A DNA stretch of 64,000 nt, taken from the NCBI GenBank assembly GCA_019752295.1, contig JAIEMK010000036.1, positions 124,001-188,000 on the forward strand. Direction: 5' to 3'. Positions 62,477 to 64,000 of this stretch are shown piece by piece (positions within the stretch are counted from its first letter, which is position 1; every line of letters begins with the position of its first letter). Below the pieces are notes generated by a model. The model was not told where the DNA came from, made no database searches, and saw nothing but the letters and a program-made list of their open reading frames with translations. This DNA is from Chitinophagaceae bacterium (GTDB lineage: Bacteria; Bacteroidota; Bacteroidia; Chitinophagales; Chitinophagaceae). The translations under genes and the position numbers were made by a program.

Positions 62477-64000
62477 TTATTGAACCTCAATGGGTTCTCC
62501 CTTGATGAACTTTTGCCAATCCTTTAACATGCTTCCTTTTAATACACGAGGAAACTTATGTTGTCCTCCTATTTTTCCTTTTGCAATCATGAAGTTCATG
62601 AATTCTTTTTCACTCAGCACATCCAGTAACACTTCCTTTAAAGCACTCTTTCTTTCAACTGCATAGTCATCGTTTAGCAAACATAAATGCGCATCTATTT
62701 TTTTAGCGAGCATTGATTTGTCGACCGAATCATTACAAGCCACATACCAGTGGTGCGCAAAAAAGTTTCCATATGGTACACCCGCAACAGTAAATTCAGG
62801 AATACAAATATTCATTTCTTCGCCGGCAAGTTGAATGGCTTTATTCATATTGTCAACACTAAGGTGTTCGCCAACAAGACTCAAAAAGTGTTTGGTTCTA
62901 CCGGTGATGATTACTTCACAACGCTCTTTGTCTACAAATTTTACGGTATCGCCAATTAAATATCTCCAGGTTCCTGCGGTAGTACTAATCAGCAAAGCAT
63001 AATCTTTACCTTCTTCTACTTCGTGAATCATCAATGCTTCGGGGTTGTCGATCATATCGCCGTTTGCATCAAAATTGTGCTCATCAAATGGAACGAACTC
63101 TAAAAAAATGTGTTCATTGGTTACCAGCTTCATGCCCTGAGCGTGTTGCCTTTCCTGATATGCAATAAAACCTTCGCTGGCTAAATAAGTCTCGATATAA
63201 GTAATCGGCTTGCCCAATAATTTTTCAAATCCCTTTTTATAAGGTTCGAAACTTACACCACCATGCACAAAAAATGCGAGGTTGGGCCACATATCGTGGA
63301 TATTATTTAGCTTATATCTTTCAATCACCATTTCCATGCACATCTGAATCCAGGCAGGCACTCCCACCAGAAAACTAATATCCCACTCAGGTGCTTTGTC
63401 AACAATTTCTTCTAATTTTTTATTCCAGTCTTTTACTCTGGCAATTTTTCTTCCGGGTTTATAAAAAGGCTGAAACCAGAAAGGCGCTTTTTTTTGCGTA
63501 ATGCCACTCAGGTCTCCCGAATAATAGCCGGGTCCTTTTTGTAGGTCTGTACTTCCGCCTAGTGTTAGCCAACCCCGGCCAAGAGCGCCAAGGGGGATGT
63601 CTTCGTAATTGCGTAAAGTGAGCAATTGTTTAATCATCACCACTTTGTTTCCGCGCAACAGGTCGTTGGTAACCGGAATAAATTTACTGGCCGATTCACT
63701 GGTACCACTGCTGAGTGCAAAGAATTTAATCTTGCCGGGCCAGCAGATGTCGGTCTTGCCTTCCAGCGTTTTATGCCACCAGGCAGCATAGATCTTGTTA
63801 TAATTAAATGTAGGAACGAGTTCCTGAAATTTCTTTCCAGGGTGCTTACTATTTAATATCTCGTCGAAACGGTATGCTTGTCCAAATTCGGTGAAACGGG
63901 CTTTTCTCAGCATTTTTTTCAACACCCTCAATTGCTGTCTCCTGGGATTGTTCTGAGGAAGACGTAGTGCTTTAAGTATTGAATTAGGAAGCTTTATATC
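62477..64000 (-). CDS. GH3 auxin-responsive-promoter family protein (5' end outside window)
   Basis: The minus-strand frame stays open from the stop at 62477 to the right edge of the window; upstream of the TTG at 63931 it still encodes IKLPNSILKALRLPQNNPRR, typical of the family N-terminus, so the true start lies beyond 64000. At least 507 residues are visible. GH3 proteins are acyl-adenylate-forming enzymes: ATP-binding segments here are FFALSSGTSESASKFIP, YLASEGFIAYQ and LLISTTAGTWRYLIGDTVKF, plus a C-terminal GGQHKFPRVLKG. Plant members conjugate amino acids to hormones; the bacterial substrates are unknown. The gene lies 26 bases upstream of the lysE-type gene on the same strand. Confidence 0.9.
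   Translation of the reverse strand, partial: DIKLPNSILKALRLPQNNPRRQQLRVLKKMLRKARFTEFGQAYRFDEILNSKHPGKKFQELVPTFNYNKIYAAWWHKTLEGKTDICWPGKIKFFALSSGTSESASKFIPVTNDLLRGNKVVMIKQLLTLRNYEDIPLGALGRGWLTLGGSTDLQKGPGYYSGDLSGITQKKAPFWFQPFYKPGRKIARVKDWNKKLEEIVDKAPEWDISFLVGVPAWIQMCMEMVIERYKLNNIHDMWPNLAFFVHGGVSFEPYKKGFEKLLGKPITYIETYLASEGFIAYQERQHAQGMKLVTNEHIFLEFVPFDEHNFDANGDMIDNPEALMIHEVEEGKDYALLISTTAGTWRYLIGDTVKFVDKERCEVIITGRTKHFLSLVGEHLSVDNMNKAIQLAGEEMNICIPEFTVAGVPYGNFFAHHWYVACNDSVDKSMLAKKIDAHLCLLNDDYAVERKSALKEVLLDVLSEKEFMNFMIAKGKIGGQHKFPRVLKGSMLKDWQKFIKGEPIEVQ

Noticed and set aside
1..64000. tRNA, rRNA, CRISPR, insertion sequences or prophage
   Set aside because: Intergenic spaces were read for cloverleaf-like, repeat-spacer and transposase patterns; none was found. 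Short sRNAs cannot be excluded.

Overview
The window reads as a chromosomal segment of a Bacteroidota bacterium, most likely family Chitinophagaceae; the family-level call is an inference from overall protein character. The evidence is a PKD-repeat surface protein ending in a gliding/type IX secretion C-terminal domain, promoters of the TTG-N19-TAnnTTTG type, no Shine-Dalgarno sequences, frequent TTG starts, a Rho with a long low-complexity insertion, DUF2480, an EF-G2-type factor, a GH3-family protein and many exported hydrolases. The DNA is moderately AT-rich. About 48 protein genes are densely packed. I saw no rRNA, tRNA, CRISPR array, insertion sequence or prophage. The genes at both edges are incomplete.

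Layout. 1-8.1 kb: PKD/T9SS protein, asnS (-), rho (+), and a feoA-nadD pair (-). 8.2-13.9 kb: ybeY, a CAP-domain protein, mnmG and an AsmA-like protein, with three parS-like palindromes at 8638-9444, one of them inside the mnmG promoter. 13.9-18.4 kb: two exported amidohydrolase-fold proteins. 18.4-24.5 kb: polA, an NTF2-like protein, DUF2480 and a membrane-anchored peptidyl-prolyl isomerase. 24480-25051 is the largest gap; it carries several near-consensus DnaA boxes and is a candidate replication origin. 25-45.3 kb: a run of 17 plus-strand genes (nadA, recA, acyltransferases, esterase, mgsA, amidase, M28 peptidase, lipoproteins, uvrB, a histidine kinase, an OmpA-type protein). 45.4-64 kb: mixed strands (sortilin-like beta-propeller protein, EF-G2 paralogue, His-rich small protein, VOC protein, L,D-transpeptidase, UvrD/PcrA helicase, GH5 enzyme, NifU-type protein, membrane glycosyltransferase-like protein, pnuC plus ribosylnicotinamide kinase, mtgA, LysE, GH3).

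Functional themes. NAD supply is represented four times (nadD, nadA, pnuC, ribosylnicotinamide kinase). DNA repair and replication are well represented (polA, recA, uvrB, uvrD/pcrA). Translation and RNA genes are asnS, mnmG, ybeY, rho and the EF-G paralogue. The rest is mostly envelope and export: signal-peptide hydrolases, lipoproteins, peptidoglycan enzymes and folding factors.

The most interesting signals are the parS cluster embedded in the mnmG promoter with a nearby candidate oriC, an EF-G paralogue whose GTPase motifs are altered at switch I, G3 and G4, a tandem of amidohydrolase modules in which only one of three keeps its metal ligands, and a Crp/Fnr-type dyad upstream of a small histidine-rich protein.
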